In this document: piece by piece, positions 33,260 to 42,687 of the stretch
Layout: each line of letters opens with the position of its first letter
How positions within the stretch are numbered: the first letter of the stretch is position 1
Assembly (NCBI GenBank): GCA_015057705.1
Contig: SVDU01000010.1
Location: forward strand, 62,001-126,000
DNA: 64,000 bases
Origin: Paenibacillaceae bacterium
GTDB lineage: Bacteria > Bacillota > Clostridia > Lachnospirales > Lachnospiraceae
Direction of reading: 5' to 3'
The notes under the pieces: generated by a model
Database searches by the model: none
The model's input: the letters and a program-made list of their open reading frames with translations, nothing else
Told to the model about the DNA's origin: nothing
Program-made: the position numbers and the translations under genes

Positions 33260-34717
33260 ATGAAAAAGACGATTCGCTTCTTTCTGAATGGAAAATTGAA
33301 AGAAATTTCCGTCAATGGGGAAACAACAGTATTGGAGCTTCTCCGCAGCCGGTTTCAGTTAAATGGAACGAAGGAAGGCTGCGGAGAGGGGGACTGCGGA
33401 GCATGCACGGTAGTGATCGGGGAGGTAAGAGAAGGAAAGGTACATTATAAGTCCGTTGCGGGCTGTTTGTATCTGGCAGCAAAGCTGGAGGGGAAGCATC
33501 TCATTACCATTGAGGGGCTTGCACAAAAAGAAAAGCTTCATCCCATACAGGAAGCTGTTTTAAATGCACATGCGACCCAGTGCGGATTTTGTACACCAGG
33601 CGTAATTTTGTCTATACTGGCTCTTTATCTGGAGAGACCCAATCCCGGAAAAGAAGAATTCCGCAGATATTTAGAGGGAAATCTCTGCCGGTGCACGGGA
33701 TATGCATCCATTCGGAAGGTGCCCGAATACTTAAAGGATTTAACCATTCATTCTGAAGAAATCCGCCCCTCTTATCTGGAGGAGACAGAAGAAAAACAGC
33801 TGGCTTTTGTTCATGAAGACATTTTTATTGATGATGGGGTTCATGCATATTATTCTCCTGTTTCAGAAGATAACCTGGAAGCTTTTATAAGAGACCACCA
33901 AGAGCTTGTTTCCGGACAGAATTTAAGATTTTTAAATGGCGGAAGTGATGTAGTGGTGGGAATTAAGAAAAGAAACCAGCATTACAGACTTCTTGTGGAT
34001 ATCAGCAGAATTTCATCTTTGCAAAATATTTCATACAGGGATAATCAGCTGACCATTGGAGGCGGAGTTACTTTATCGGAGATTATTGATCAGGTAAATC
34101 CATTTTTCCCACAGTTTTCCGATGCAGTTTCAGGCATGTGTTCGGAGCAGGTAAGATCGTCAGCTACCCTGGCAGGGAATCTTGTTAATGCCTCGCCAGT
34201 AGCAGATACCGTTCCTCTTTTGATGGCAGTAAACGCAGTCGTGCATTTAAAAGGCTGTGACGGAACAAGAAGCATTCCTGTCCGTGAATTTTATCATGGC
34301 TATAAACAGACAGAGAACAAATCAGGCGAGTGGGTTGCTTCCATTACCATTCCAGTGGGTGAGTATGATTTTATCCACTTTGAAAAGGTGAGCAAGAGAA
34401 AAGAAGTGGACATATCCGCAGTTAATTCTGCCATAGCCTTACAGATATCAGAGGGTATGATTAAAAAAGCGTCCATGGCCTGCGGAGGTGTGGGTCCTAC
34501 TACACTTTATATGCCAAAAACCTCTCATTACCTGGAGGGAAAGCCTATGACAGAGGAAACTTTTTTGGAGGCATATGGCATTATCAGCGGTGAGGCATCA
34601 CCCATCGGCGATGTGAGAGGGAGTGCAGATTACCGGGAAGCTGTAATGGAAAATCTTTTAATGAAACATTATCTGGCTTATGAAAGCAGTCAGGAGGCAG
34701 ATGGTCATGAAGAATGA
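33260..34717 (+). CDS. Xanthine dehydrogenase-type hydroxylase, fused 2Fe-2S and FAD subunit
   Basis: A 485-residue subunit that passes electrons from the molybdenum centre. Residues 1-80 hold a plant-type [2Fe-2S] ferredoxin (GTKEGCGEGDCGACTV plus a later Cys in VAGCLY); about 85-165 hold the second [2Fe-2S] domain (TQCGFCTPGVILS ... GNLCRCTGYASIRK); about 190-480 are the FAD domain (LRFLNGGSDVVVGIKK, SATLAGNLVNASPVADTVP). In many clostridia these are separate genes; here they are fused as in XdhA. ATAAGGAAAGG precedes the start. It lies 70 bases after the leader RNA and overlaps the next gene by 11 bases. The enzyme may be a xanthine, hypoxanthine or other purine hydroxylase. Confidence 0.92.
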   Translation: MKKTIRFFLNGKLKEISVNGETTVLELLRSRFQLNGTKEGCGEGDCGACTVVIGEVREGKVHYKSVAGCLYLAAKLEGKHLITIEGLAQKEKLHPIQEAVLNAHATQCGFCTPGVILSILALYLERPNPGKEEFRRYLEGNLCRCTGYASIRKVPEYLKDLTIHSEEIRPSYLEETEEKQLAFVHEDIFIDDGVHAYYSPVSEDNLEAFIRDHQELVSGQNLRFLNGGSDVVVGIKKRNQHYRLLVDISRISSLQNISYRDNQLTIGGGVTLSEIIDQVNPFFPQFSDAVSGMCSEQVRSSATLAGNLVNASPVADTVPLLMAVNAVVHLKGCDGTRSIPVREFYHGYKQTENKSGEWVASITIPVGEYDFIHFEKVSKRKEVDISAVNSAIALQISEGMIKKASMACGGVGPTTLYMPKTSHYLEGKPMTEETFLEAYGIISGEASPIGDVRGSADYREAVMENLLMKHYLAYESSQEADGHEE

Positions 34718-37034
34718 ACAGATGAGACAAAATAATCAGTGGGGGCAGGCAGGAACTTCACCGTTACACGTAAGCGGACGTGATCACGTAATGGGCCGTT
34801 CCCAGTTTATTGACGATATTCCAAAACCTGGAAACCTGCTATATGTGAAAGTTATGGTTAGTCCGGTTGCAAACGGACGGATTGTAAAACTGGATACACA
34901 AAAGGCCAGTGAGATGCCGGGAGTGGCTGCTGTTCTGACTGCAGAGGATATTCCGGGTGAGAACCAGATCGGTGGAATCATTAAAGATGAGGTATGCCTG
35001 GCTCAGGGGCATGTACAGTTTGTGGGTGAACCTGTTGCAGTCATTGCTGCAGAAAGCATAAAGGAAGCGGAAGCAGCCATGGAACAGATCCTGTTTGAGG
35101 TAGAAGAAGAGACACCTGTGCTGACTGTAAGGGAAGCCATAAAAAGAGAGCAGTATGTGGGCCCTGTGAGGAAAATTGAACGTGGTGATGTGGAGTCTGT
35201 TTTTGCTGACTGCCCCTGTTATATGGAGGGTGTAATCAGAAATGAGGGACAGGAACATTTTTATCTTGAAACCCAGAGTGCCCTCGCTGTGCCGGAAGAC
35301 AACGGAGGCATCACCCTGTATTCCTCCTCTCAGAATCCCAACGAGATTCAGAAGATGGCATCGGGAGTTCTGGGGCTGCCTCAGAATATGGTTACAGTAG
35401 ACATTAAAAGACTGGGCGGAGGATTCGGAGGAAAGGAATCTCAGGCAACTTCCTGGGCCTGCCTTGCTGCTCTTACAACCTGTCATACCGGGCGCCCTGC
35501 TCTGATACGCCTGACCAGAGATGAGGATATGCTCACAACCGGAAAGCGCCATGCATTTGAAAGCGATTACCGGGTGGCATTTGATAAAGAAGGAAAGATT
35601 CTTGCATATTCCGTAGAGCTTAATTCCAACTGTGGGGCGGTTGCCGATGTGAGCACCTCCGTTTTGGAACGGGCAATGCTCCATGCTGAAAACAGCTACC
35701 ACATTGAAAATATTAAAATTATTGGAAGACCCTGCAAGACTAACTTACACCCGGCTACTGCATTCCGGGGATTTGGAGGACCTCAGGGAATTTTCGCAAT
35801 TGAAAGCGTAATTGATAGAATTGCATATACCCTGGGACTGGATCCATACGATGTGAGAATGAAGAACATGTACCACAAAGGGGATCTGGCCCCTTACGGG
35901 CAGGAAATCCATCATGGGGAAGATATCGGAAGAATTTTAGAAAAACTGAGAACAGACAGCCGGTGGGATGAACGGAAAAAAGAGATTGCTGCGTTTAATC
36001 AGAAAAACCGGTATGTGAAAAAAGGACTTGGGATCACTCCGGTGAAGTTTGGCATTTCCTTTACGGCAGCCCATTTAAATCAGGGAAGTGCCCTGATTCA
36101 GGTATATACAGATGGATCTGTTTCTGTCACCCACGGAGCCATTGAGATGGGCCAGGAAGTTAACACAAAGATTGCCCAGATTGCAGCAACTACTCTGGGG
36201 GTCCCCATTGGAACAATCAGAATTGAAAGCAATAATACAAAACGGGTTGCCAATACTTCGGCAACTGCTGCGTCTTCCGGATGTGATTTAAACGGTCATG
36301 CGGTGGAGAATGCCGCACTTAAAATTCTTGGAAGGCTTAAAGAACTGGTATCAAAGCTATATCCCGGAGAAGATGGAGTGTTTGAAAACGGCTATGTCTA
36401 TGGGGTACATGAGGGAAAAACAGATTATGAGAATCCTCTTATCTCGTTCAAGGAACTGGTACAAAAGGCGTATGTTGAACGGATTGATTTATGCGATCAC
36501 GGATATTATGCAACTCCCGGTATCTATTTTGACAGGGACAAAGGAGAAGGGCATCCATTTTTATATTATGTATTTGGAGCGGCAGTTACAGAAGTAACCG
36601 TTGATTTGCTTACCGGCCGCACTACCCTTGATTCAGCCCATATCCTTCACGACTGTGCAAGCAGCATCAACCCCATGGTGGATATCGGACAGATTCAGGG
36701 CGCTTTTATCCAGGGAGTGGGCTGGGTTACAACAGAAGAGCTGGTGTATCAGGACAAAGGAAGACTTTTAAGCAGTTCACCGGCAACCTATAAGATTCCA
36801 ACCATTGGCGATATTCCGGAGGAATTTCATATTGAACTGATGGAAGGCTGCATGAATGAGCTTGGTATTAAGCGGTCAAAGGCCATTGGAGAACCGCCGT
36901 TTATCTATGGAGAATCCGTATTTTTTGCTATTACAGATGCTCTTTGTTCTCTGGGTAGTTATCCGGATGAATTAAGCATTCCGGCGACTCCGGAGAAAAT
37001 CTGGCGGGTAGTAAAAAAGAATAAAGAGCAGTGA
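34707..37034 (+). CDS. Xanthine dehydrogenase-type hydroxylase, molybdopterin subunit
   Basis: A 775-residue molybdenum-binding subunit. Visible: PLHVSGRDHVMGRSQFIDDI (hammerhead start), NEGQEHFYLETQSALAVPED (conserved Gln near the Mo), LGGGFGGKESQA, AFRGFGGPQG with the catalytic-pocket Arg, GAIEMGQEVNTKIAQIAA, and the catalytic Glu in KAIGEPPFIYGESV near the C-terminus. Length is typical of bacterial XdhB-type subunits. The start at 34707 has AGGAGG about nine bases upstream, inside the end of the preceding gene. No XdhC-type sulfurylase or cofactor genes lie in this window, so maturation must be encoded elsewhere. Confidence 0.92.
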   Translation: MKNEQMRQNNQWGQAGTSPLHVSGRDHVMGRSQFIDDIPKPGNLLYVKVMVSPVANGRIVKLDTQKASEMPGVAAVLTAEDIPGENQIGGIIKDEVCLAQGHVQFVGEPVAVIAAESIKEAEAAMEQILFEVEEETPVLTVREAIKREQYVGPVRKIERGDVESVFADCPCYMEGVIRNEGQEHFYLETQSALAVPEDNGGITLYSSSQNPNEIQKMASGVLGLPQNMVTVDIKRLGGGFGGKESQATSWACLAALTTCHTGRPALIRLTRDEDMLTTGKRHAFESDYRVAFDKEGKILAYSVELNSNCGAVADVSTSVLERAMLHAENSYHIENIKIIGRPCKTNLHPATAFRGFGGPQGIFAIESVIDRIAYTLGLDPYDVRMKNMYHKGDLAPYGQEIHHGEDIGRILEKLRTDSRWDERKKEIAAFNQKNRYVKKGLGITPVKFGISFTAAHLNQGSALIQVYTDGSVSVTHGAIEMGQEVNTKIAQIAATTLGVPIGTIRIESNNTKRVANTSATAASSGCDLNGHAVENAALKILGRLKELVSKLYPGEDGVFENGYVYGVHEGKTDYENPLISFKELVQKAYVERIDLCDHGYYATPGIYFDRDKGEGHPFLYYVFGAAVTEVTVDLLTGRTTLDSAHILHDCASSINPMVDIGQIQGAFIQGVGWVTTEELVYQDKGRLLSSSPATYKIPTIGDIPEEFHIELMEGCMNELGIKRSKAIGEPPFIYGESVFFAITDALCSLGSYPDELSIPATPEKIWRVVKKNKEQ

Positions 37035-37057
37035 CCTGTTAACGATTGGATAATAGT

Positions 37058-37101
37058 GAAAAGGCGAAAAGCTTATTGACTGCTTTTCTCCTTTTCTTTT
37101 T
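37058..37101. terminator. Bidirectional terminator between xdh operon and hydrolase
   Basis: GAAAAGGCGAAAAGC pairs with GCTTTTCTCCTTTTC (37082-37096), then TTTTT; overlaps the stop of the converging gene. Confidence 0.85.
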
Positions 37102-37801
37102 GAGTAATAAATTTAAGAATCGCGTCTGTAGTTATCTCCTGCTGATCTTCTCCGGAAATCAAAGCATCACCATCCCCTTTCTGATTTCCATAATTTCCAA
37201 AGCCGGCGTGATTTCCCCCCTCTATGGGAATCACATCTGCAGCTCTTTTTATTTTTTCCCGACTCAACACATCATCCATAGTCCCATATAGAACAAGCGC
37301 CTTTTGTGTGTCAATATCACCATAAGGATAGGCCCCAAGAAGGATCAGTCCATTTAAGGAGTCAGGGTGAGATGCCATGTAACTGCTTGCCATGGCTCCG
37401 CCCAGAGAATGTCCGCCAATATACCAGTTTTTTATATCCGGATTCTCCTCCATGATTTTATCTGCTGCTGCGGGGTTAAATACAGCAAGATGAAATGGCA
37501 TTTTTACAAGAATACAGGTGATTCCCCGGCTGGAGATTTTTGACAAAAGCGGATAGTAGGCCGTAGCTTCTACTTTTCCTCCCGGGTAAAAAATAAGGGC
37601 CGTATCGGTCTGGGTTTTGGAAGGTAAAAGGATATACTGCTTTTCCTCTTTTGCACGTCCGCTTTTTATATCCTGATTCAGTGCGTTTACAGCAACGTCT
37701 TCCGCTTTATAGTAGATGGATGTATAAATAAAAAATGCAGTGATAAAGAGGATCATGATTGTCAGGAACACTACTGCAGTTTTTTTAAACAACCTTTTCA
37801 T
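37073..37801 (-). CDS. Membrane-anchored alpha/beta hydrolase
   Basis: A 242-residue protein with one N-terminal membrane anchor (about residues 8-28, no cleavage site evident) and an alpha/beta hydrolase fold outside the membrane. The nucleophile elbow is GGHSLGGAM (Ser near residue 133), the Asp is probably in YGTMDDVLS and the His in EGGNHAGFGNYG. LIFYPGGKVEATAYYPLL matches the abhydrolase-5 type. Substrate unknown; ester or lipid. AAAGGAT precedes the start. Confidence 0.85.
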   Translation of the reverse strand: MKRLFKKTAVVFLTIMILFITAFFIYTSIYYKAEDVAVNALNQDIKSGRAKEEKQYILLPSKTQTDTALIFYPGGKVEATAYYPLLSKISSRGITCILVKMPFHLAVFNPAAADKIMEENPDIKNWYIGGHSLGGAMASSYMASHPDSLNGLILLGAYPYGDIDTQKALVLYGTMDDVLSREKIKRAADVIPIEGGNHAGFGNYGNQKGDGDALISGEDQQEITTDAILKFITQKEKEKSSQ

Positions 37802-37937
37802 AAAAATCTATCCTTTCAATGAAATAAGTAATGAAACACGTTACAGGTATTATATACCTTCAACAGGGTATTTAAAACATATTTACTTGAGTAAACAGAT
37901 CAAATGATTTATATTTATCGTGTCAGGAGGTGTTCCA

Positions 37938-38375
37938 TTGAGATTATTGCTGCAGCATAGAAAAGAGTTACAGGAAACAGAGATAGAAATCAGATATCCA
38001 AATATGACGGAACGGATTACAAGGCTGATTCAGCACATCAGGCAATATGATTTTATGCTGGAAGGTTTTAAAGAAGATAAGGTTTATCAGATTCCTTTGG
38101 ATCAGGTTTGCTACATCGAAACAATAGACAGGAAAACATTTATCTACTCAGACAGGAATATTTATGAGACCAAAAAGACCATTCAGGTAATGGAGGCGGA
38201 GCTCATGGAAACAACGATTGTCCGGATATCTAAATCACAATTACTTAATATTACTGCTGTCAATAATGTAAAATCCTATCCAAATCACAGACTTATGGTA
38301 GAACTTAATAACGGAGAGCATCTTCTTGTTTCAAGAAAATATATAACAGACTTAAAAGAAAAGATAAGGAGATAA
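37938..38375 (+). CDS. LytTR DNA-binding domain regulator
   Basis: A 145-residue protein with a short N-terminal region and a LytTR domain (about 45-145: YQIPLDQVCYIETIDRKTFIYSD, TTIVRISKSQLLNITAVNNVKSYPN, LVSRKYITDLKEKI). There is no receiver domain, so it is the regulator of an LRS-type pair, in which the adjacent DUF3021 membrane protein acts as inhibitor or sensor. TTG 37938 is six bases after AGGAGGTG; the in-frame GTG 37920 precedes that site. One base separates its stop from the next start. Confidence 0.88.
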   Translation: MRLLLQHRKELQETEIEIRYPNMTERITRLIQHIRQYDFMLEGFKEDKVYQIPLDQVCYIETIDRKTFIYSDRNIYETKKTIQVMEAELMETTIVRISKSQLLNITAVNNVKSYPNHRLMVELNNGEHLLVSRKYITDLKEKIRR

Positions 38376-38376
38376 T

Positions 38377-38799
38377 ATGGTGCATAAGGTTTTGAAAACA
38401 TATATACCTTCGATTTCAATGTGCTTTACGGTCATAATATTGCTGACAGGTATTATTAATTTAGTTACTGAGGGCAGTAAAAACCTCTTTATTGGGTTTG
38501 CCTTTGAAGTGGCGGGGTATTTAATTCTTACCTGCATTTTAGATGAACTAATAGGGAGAATTAATTTTAAGACGTATCTGGGACATTTTTTTGCAGAAGC
38601 AGCATTGATGTATCCAGTTAACCTGTTCTTTGCAGTGAAATTTAAATGGGTTGGCATTAATACAGGTTCAATCATACTATGCTCAATCGTGTATTTTTTT
38701 ATAATGGCGGGGATTCATTTTTATTTTTACTATATGGAAAAAAGCAGCGCAGAAGAAATAAATCGATTATTGGAAGATTGGAGAGACAGGAATGTTTGA
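38377..38799 (+). CDS. DUF3021 membrane protein, partner of LytTR regulator
   Basis: A 140-residue protein with four predicted membrane segments (about 8-30, 38-58, 72-90, 98-122) and a basic C-terminal tail. DUF3021 proteins are encoded with LytTR regulators and in streptococci restrain the regulator at the membrane. AAGGAG precedes the start and the gene overlaps the next by eight bases. Confidence 0.83.
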   Translation: MVHKVLKTYIPSISMCFTVIILLTGIINLVTEGSKNLFIGFAFEVAGYLILTCILDELIGRINFKTYLGHFFAEAALMYPVNLFFAVKFKWVGINTGSIILCSIVYFFIMAGIHFYFYYMEKSSAEEINRLLEDWRDRNV

Positions 38800-39406
38800 C
38801 AGATTGAAATTTCCTGATTCAGCATCATTTTATATGTATCATATAGCTTTATTACTTATGATAGCAGCAGAAGCTTTTATCGTTATCTATACACATCCAA
38901 AAGACCGGAGGACGGATAAAACCAATAAGCGGGATAAAGGGACCAAATGGCTGTTGATTATTAATTTTTATGTATGTATTTACTTGAGTTTTTTCATGGT
39001 TGGCCAGAAAGGCTGGGACTCCGTTCTAAATACAAAGTTGCCAGTAGTAGTCACCTATTCTGGAATTATTTTAATACTGGCTGGAATTATGATCCGTTTA
39101 CGGGCGGTATTGACGCTAAAGAGATCGTTTACTTTATCAGTTCAGACTTCTAAAGAGCAGCATCTTATAACTACCGGGATCTATAAAAAAGTAAGAAATC
39201 CAGCTTATACAGGCAGTATCTGCAGTCTGGTTGGGACAGCGATTGGACTTAGAGGTGAAATTGCATTGGCAATGGTATTCATATTTTCCATAATATGTTA
39301 TTCAGCCAGGATTTCCGTGGAAGAGAAGGTTTTAAGAAATCATTTTGGAAACGAATTTACGGAATATGAAAAACGCACCTATCGGTTGATTCCTTATGTG
39401 TGGTAG
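38792..39406 (+). CDS. Isoprenylcysteine carboxyl methyltransferase (ICMT) family membrane protein
   Basis: A 204-residue membrane protein with about five segments and the ICMT/phospholipid methyltransferase signature near the C-terminus: LITTGIYKKVRNPAYTGSICSLVGTAIGL, followed by RISVEEKVLRNHFGNEFTEYEKRTYRLIPYVW. The RxPxY and EE motifs contact S-adenosylmethionine. Bacterial members methylate unknown lipids or small molecules. It ends the lytTR-DUF3021 transcript and may be its effector gene. Confidence 0.85.
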   Translation: MFDRLKFPDSASFYMYHIALLLMIAAEAFIVIYTHPKDRRTDKTNKRDKGTKWLLIINFYVCIYLSFFMVGQKGWDSVLNTKLPVVVTYSGIILILAGIMIRLRAVLTLKRSFTLSVQTSKEQHLITTGIYKKVRNPAYTGSICSLVGTAIGLRGEIALAMVFIFSIICYSARISVEEKVLRNHFGNEFTEYEKRTYRLIPYVW

Positions 39407-39425
39407 TCCTCTTTTTATTTATCAC

Positions 39426-39710
39426 CTAAGTTTTTTGGAATAGTTGATTTAAAATATCAGCATCAGCCTTTTTTCTGCAATATCCATACACAGGAAGTGT
39501 AACTGGTAAAAGAGATGGAAGAACTTTTAACCGCCTCTCTTGTTTTATTAGTTTTTCAGGCAACAATGCAATTGCCCGGTTAGATGACAGGAGAGTAATC
39601 ATTAAATCCAGTGTGTCCACTTCAATCAAAGACAATTCGCTTTTTTCCTGACTTAGGGTTTGCAAGGTTAAATGGCGAAGTGGGCATAACTTATCCCGGC
39701 TGATCAGTTT
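39426..39710 (-). pseudogene. 3' remnant of a LysR regulator
   Basis: About 95 codons reading KLISRDKLCPLRHLTLQTL, IEVDTLDLMITLLSSNRAIALLPEKLIKQE and YCRKKADADILNQL, the last part of a LysR effector domain. A TAG at 39711-39713 closes the frame upstream and no helix-turn-helix is found. Its broken end faces the broken end of the next entry. Confidence 0.6.
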
Positions 39711-39953
39711 CTAAATTCCCGCTATGTGATGGAAATAACCGGCAGTATCTCTCCCCATTTATCTTTAAGTAAAGTTCCCCAGAAAATCAAGCTGATGACG
39801 GAAAGCAAAGAGGAAATTACTGGGCAGGTATGCATCTATAATCCTGATAAATGGAAATATAGTGTATTTTTATTTGTGAAAGAGCGCCCTCAAATCCAGG
39901 AAGGCTGTAGAATTTATCAGATTCTTCATATTTCAGAGGGAAGAAGGCGCTAA
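39690..39953 (+). pseudogene. Unrecognised 3' gene remnant facing the LysR remnant
   Basis: The frame is open from 39690 (after TAA 39687) to TAA 39953, with GTG 39726 and ATG 39729 but no ribosome site. It reads LIPADQFLNSRYVMEITG before the first possible start, then VPQKIKLMTESKEEITGQ and KWKYSVFLFVKERPQIQEG. I do not recognise the family. The coding look before any start, and the real terminator after it, suggest a gene that lost its 5' end. Confidence 0.4.
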
Positions 39954-39984
39954 GATATATATTCAGTTAATACGTTTGCTTATA

Positions 39985-40028
39985 ATGCCAAAACACTCTG
40001 CTTAATAAGTGCTTTGGCATTTTTTTTG
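39985..40028 (+). terminator. Rho-independent terminator
   Basis: ATGCCAAAACACT pairs with AGTGCTTTGGCAT (40008-40020), followed by eight or more T. Confidence 0.88.
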
Positions 40029-40143
40029 CCGTTACAGAAAGTAAGGGGGGTGAATAACTCTCATTTTCTTAATTCCTGTCCGCAGGACATTGACATTTGT
40101 CTTCTGATTCTCTAAAATAACAAGCGGGAGAGGAGTTATACAT

Positions 40144-41598
40144 ATGAATAATGTTTCGTTGAGCGTATTACTGATCATTTCTTCTGCACTGATCGGTAAT
40201 TTTGTTATTTATGGTCTGGCCAGAAGAAGAATTCCCGGTGTTTCCTATTTTTGTCTTTTGATGACTGCAATGATTTTTCACTGCGTTGGATATGCATTTG
40301 AGCTGCTTTCGGATACAGTTGGAGCCATGTATATCTGGACTCGTGTTGAATATATTGGGGTGTCATTTTATCCGTTTTTAATTATGATGTTCACCAGGGA
40401 ATATACAGAAGAAAAAAAGATTGCCAATAGATTTGTGGTAACCCTTGTCCTGATGGTTAATGTCATCACATTAATTCTTGTTTATACCAATAATTATCAT
40501 TTCCTATATTACTCATCCATGGGCGTGGATGATTCACCTGGATTTCCCATATTGGTACTGGAAAAGGGGATCTGGTATCAGATTCAGGTGATGCTTCTCT
40601 GCATTTCCATTTTATACAGCATAACGGTATTAATAATAAAACTGAAAAGAACCAGTGGCAGTTACAGGAATAAAGTGTTGTTTCTGCTGTTGGGGGTAAG
40701 TGTACCTGTAATTACGATGATGCTTTATCTGCTGGGTGTGGGACCTGTTTATCTGGATCTGACTCCATTTTCCTATTTTATTATGAGCATTTCCATTACA
40801 GTAGGTCTTTTCAGATATGATATGCTGGTTCTTAATCCAATTACCTATGAGATGATATTTCAAAGCATTAATGAAGCGGTTCTTGTAATTGACAGCAATG
40901 GCATGCTGTTAGGTTTTAATAATGTATCCAAAGAATTTTTCCCGTCTCTCTCAAAAATGAAAATCGGACAGTCTTATGAACTGATTGAAGAGTTAAAGGA
41001 TCATAACCTGGATTCGGCAAACCCGGTACATGAGATTTGTGGCAGAAAATACAGTTTTAAAGCAATAGCAATGAAAACTCACAGAGTCTGCATTTACGTT
41101 GCCAATGATATCACAGAATCAGAAAATGCAAAAAAACAGCTGGAGATTCTGGCGACCATTGATTCTCTAACCGGGCTTTACAACCGCAGATATTTTATGG
41201 AGCAGGTGGAGCAGTCCCGTTTAGACGGTGTGTTCATAATCATGGACTTAGATCATTTTAAAGTGATCAATGATACCTTCGGACATTTTGAGGGAGATCG
41301 GGTTTTAAGTGATTTTGGAATATTGATTCAGCATACCTTTCCAGACCATATTTCCTGCCGTTACGGAGGGGAGGAGTTTGCTGTATTTCTGGCAGAATCC
41401 AGTTTGGGAGAGGCTTATAAGCGGGTGGAGTCCTTAAGACAGAAAAACAATATGGGAACTCAGAGCTGCAAGGTCACGTTTTCTGCCGGACTGTCTGAAT
41501 ATGGGATAGGAATTGAAACAGTTTCCGAAGCACTGATACGGGCAGACCAAAAGCTTTATGAAGCAAAGGAGAGGGGAAGAGACAGAATCTGCTTCTAA
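40144..41598 (+). CDS. Membrane diguanylate cyclase with 7TM sensor and PAS-like linker
   Basis: A 484-residue protein: seven N-terminal membrane segments (about 5-220, the histidine-kinase-N 7TM sensor type), a PAS-like segment (about 235-330, IFQSINEAVLVIDSNGMLLGFNN) and a C-terminal GGDEF domain (about 335-484) with DSLTGLYNRRYF, IMDLDHFKVINDTFGH and the active-site RYGGEEF. It should make cyclic di-GMP from GTP. No RxxD inhibitory site is seen five residues before the motif, so product inhibition may be weak. The ligand of the sensor is unknown. GAGAGGAG precedes the start. Confidence 0.92.
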   Translation: MNNVSLSVLLIISSALIGNFVIYGLARRRIPGVSYFCLLMTAMIFHCVGYAFELLSDTVGAMYIWTRVEYIGVSFYPFLIMMFTREYTEEKKIANRFVVTLVLMVNVITLILVYTNNYHFLYYSSMGVDDSPGFPILVLEKGIWYQIQVMLLCISILYSITVLIIKLKRTSGSYRNKVLFLLLGVSVPVITMMLYLLGVGPVYLDLTPFSYFIMSISITVGLFRYDMLVLNPITYEMIFQSINEAVLVIDSNGMLLGFNNVSKEFFPSLSKMKIGQSYELIEELKDHNLDSANPVHEICGRKYSFKAIAMKTHRVCIYVANDITESENAKKQLEILATIDSLTGLYNRRYFMEQVEQSRLDGVFIIMDLDHFKVINDTFGHFEGDRVLSDFGILIQHTFPDHISCRYGGEEFAVFLAESSLGEAYKRVESLRQKNNMGTQSCKVTFSAGLSEYGIGIETVSEALIRADQKLYEAKERGRDRICF

Positions 41599-41693
41599 AG
41601 TTTTATGATTTTGCTCAGACAATATGCGGCAATTGAAGACAGGAAAAAAACAATCTGAAATCTTATAATCATATGTGACAGGGGGTGTAGATA

Positions 41694-42593
41694 ATGGAAT
41701 GGGTGAAACTTTTACAAACGGCGCTTGACTACATGGAGGCTCATCTTATGGAGAAGATCAGCTATGAGGATGTTGCCAGAGAGGTCCATATGTCCAGCTA
41801 TAATTTTCACAGAACCTTTAGTCTGATGGCTGGAATGACAGCCAGTGAGTACATTAGGAATCGCAGGCTGTCTCTGGCGGGCCAGGAGCTTCAGATGACG
41901 GATATAAAGGTGATTGATGCAGCTTATAAATACGGATATGAAACTCCGGAAAGCTTTGCAAAAGCATTTTCCAGATTTCACGGAGTAACTCCAAAAGCGG
42001 CTAAGTTAAGAGGAACCCGGCTTTCATTATTCAATGCTCTGGTTATTAAAATCACATTGGAAGGTGGAAGAAACATGGATTACAGGATTGTGGATACAGC
42101 AAATATGAGATTTGCTGCAAAAGTGAAAGCATTTAAAAATGAGACGATTAACGACGGGGGAAATCATGAAATACCTGATTTCTGGACAGCGTGCAGGAAG
42201 GAGAAGATTCTTGATGAACTTTATGCACTGGGGCAGGAAGGGAAAAGAGATATTTACGGATTGTGCAGTCCTACCAAAGAAAACGAGGGGACTTTTGACT
42301 ACGGTATCGGAGTGATCCTTGATAAGGATACACCGGTTGAAAAAGAGGAAGAGTTAATGAAGCTGGGATATCGCATCTGGGAGACCGGGCCTGCAACGTA
42401 TGCAGTTTTCTCCTGCTATGGTGAAGATGGAGGCTGCATCAGTGAGATGTGGAGCAGATTTTTTAAAGAATTTCTTCCACAGTCCGGTTATGAACATACG
42501 GATGAAACGGATTTCGAAATTTATTTTGAGAAAGGTGCTCCCGGGCTTTTCTGTGAACTCTGGGTACCTGTAACTGTACGCAAAAAAGTATGA
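41694..42593 (+). CDS. AraC family regulator with GyrI-like effector domain
   Basis: A 299-residue regulator: N-terminal AraC/XylS double helix-turn-helix (about 8-105; KISYEDVAREVHMSSYNFHRTFSLMAG and DAAYKYGYETPESFAKAFSRFHGVTP) followed by a GyrI-like/Bacterial effector-binding domain (about 125-298, ending GLFCELWVPV). This is the Rob/YdeA-like layout, which often senses hydrophobic small molecules or drugs. GGGGGTG precedes the start. No obvious target adjacent; the Fe-S aldo-keto reductase follows in the same direction. Confidence 0.9.
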   Translation: MEWVKLLQTALDYMEAHLMEKISYEDVAREVHMSSYNFHRTFSLMAGMTASEYIRNRRLSLAGQELQMTDIKVIDAAYKYGYETPESFAKAFSRFHGVTPKAAKLRGTRLSLFNALVIKITLEGGRNMDYRIVDTANMRFAAKVKAFKNETINDGGNHEIPDFWTACRKEKILDELYALGQEGKRDIYGLCSPTKENEGTFDYGIGVILDKDTPVEKEEELMKLGYRIWETGPATYAVFSCYGEDGGCISEMWSRFFKEFLPQSGYEHTDETDFEIYFEKGAPGLFCELWVPVTVRKKV

Positions 42594-42687
42594 TAAGAAG
42601 CTGCCCCTGTGATCTGGATAAAACATGGTGGATATGCTATACTTCAAATAACTATTGGAACTATGTAACAATACTTGGAGGGGTAAA

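Noticed and set aside
34839-35702. 287-codon open frame on the minus strand within the molybdopterin subunit gene
   Set aside because: It lies fully antisense to a gene with clear family motifs, has no ribosome site and codes a Cys/His/Phe-rich text typical of antisense shadows.
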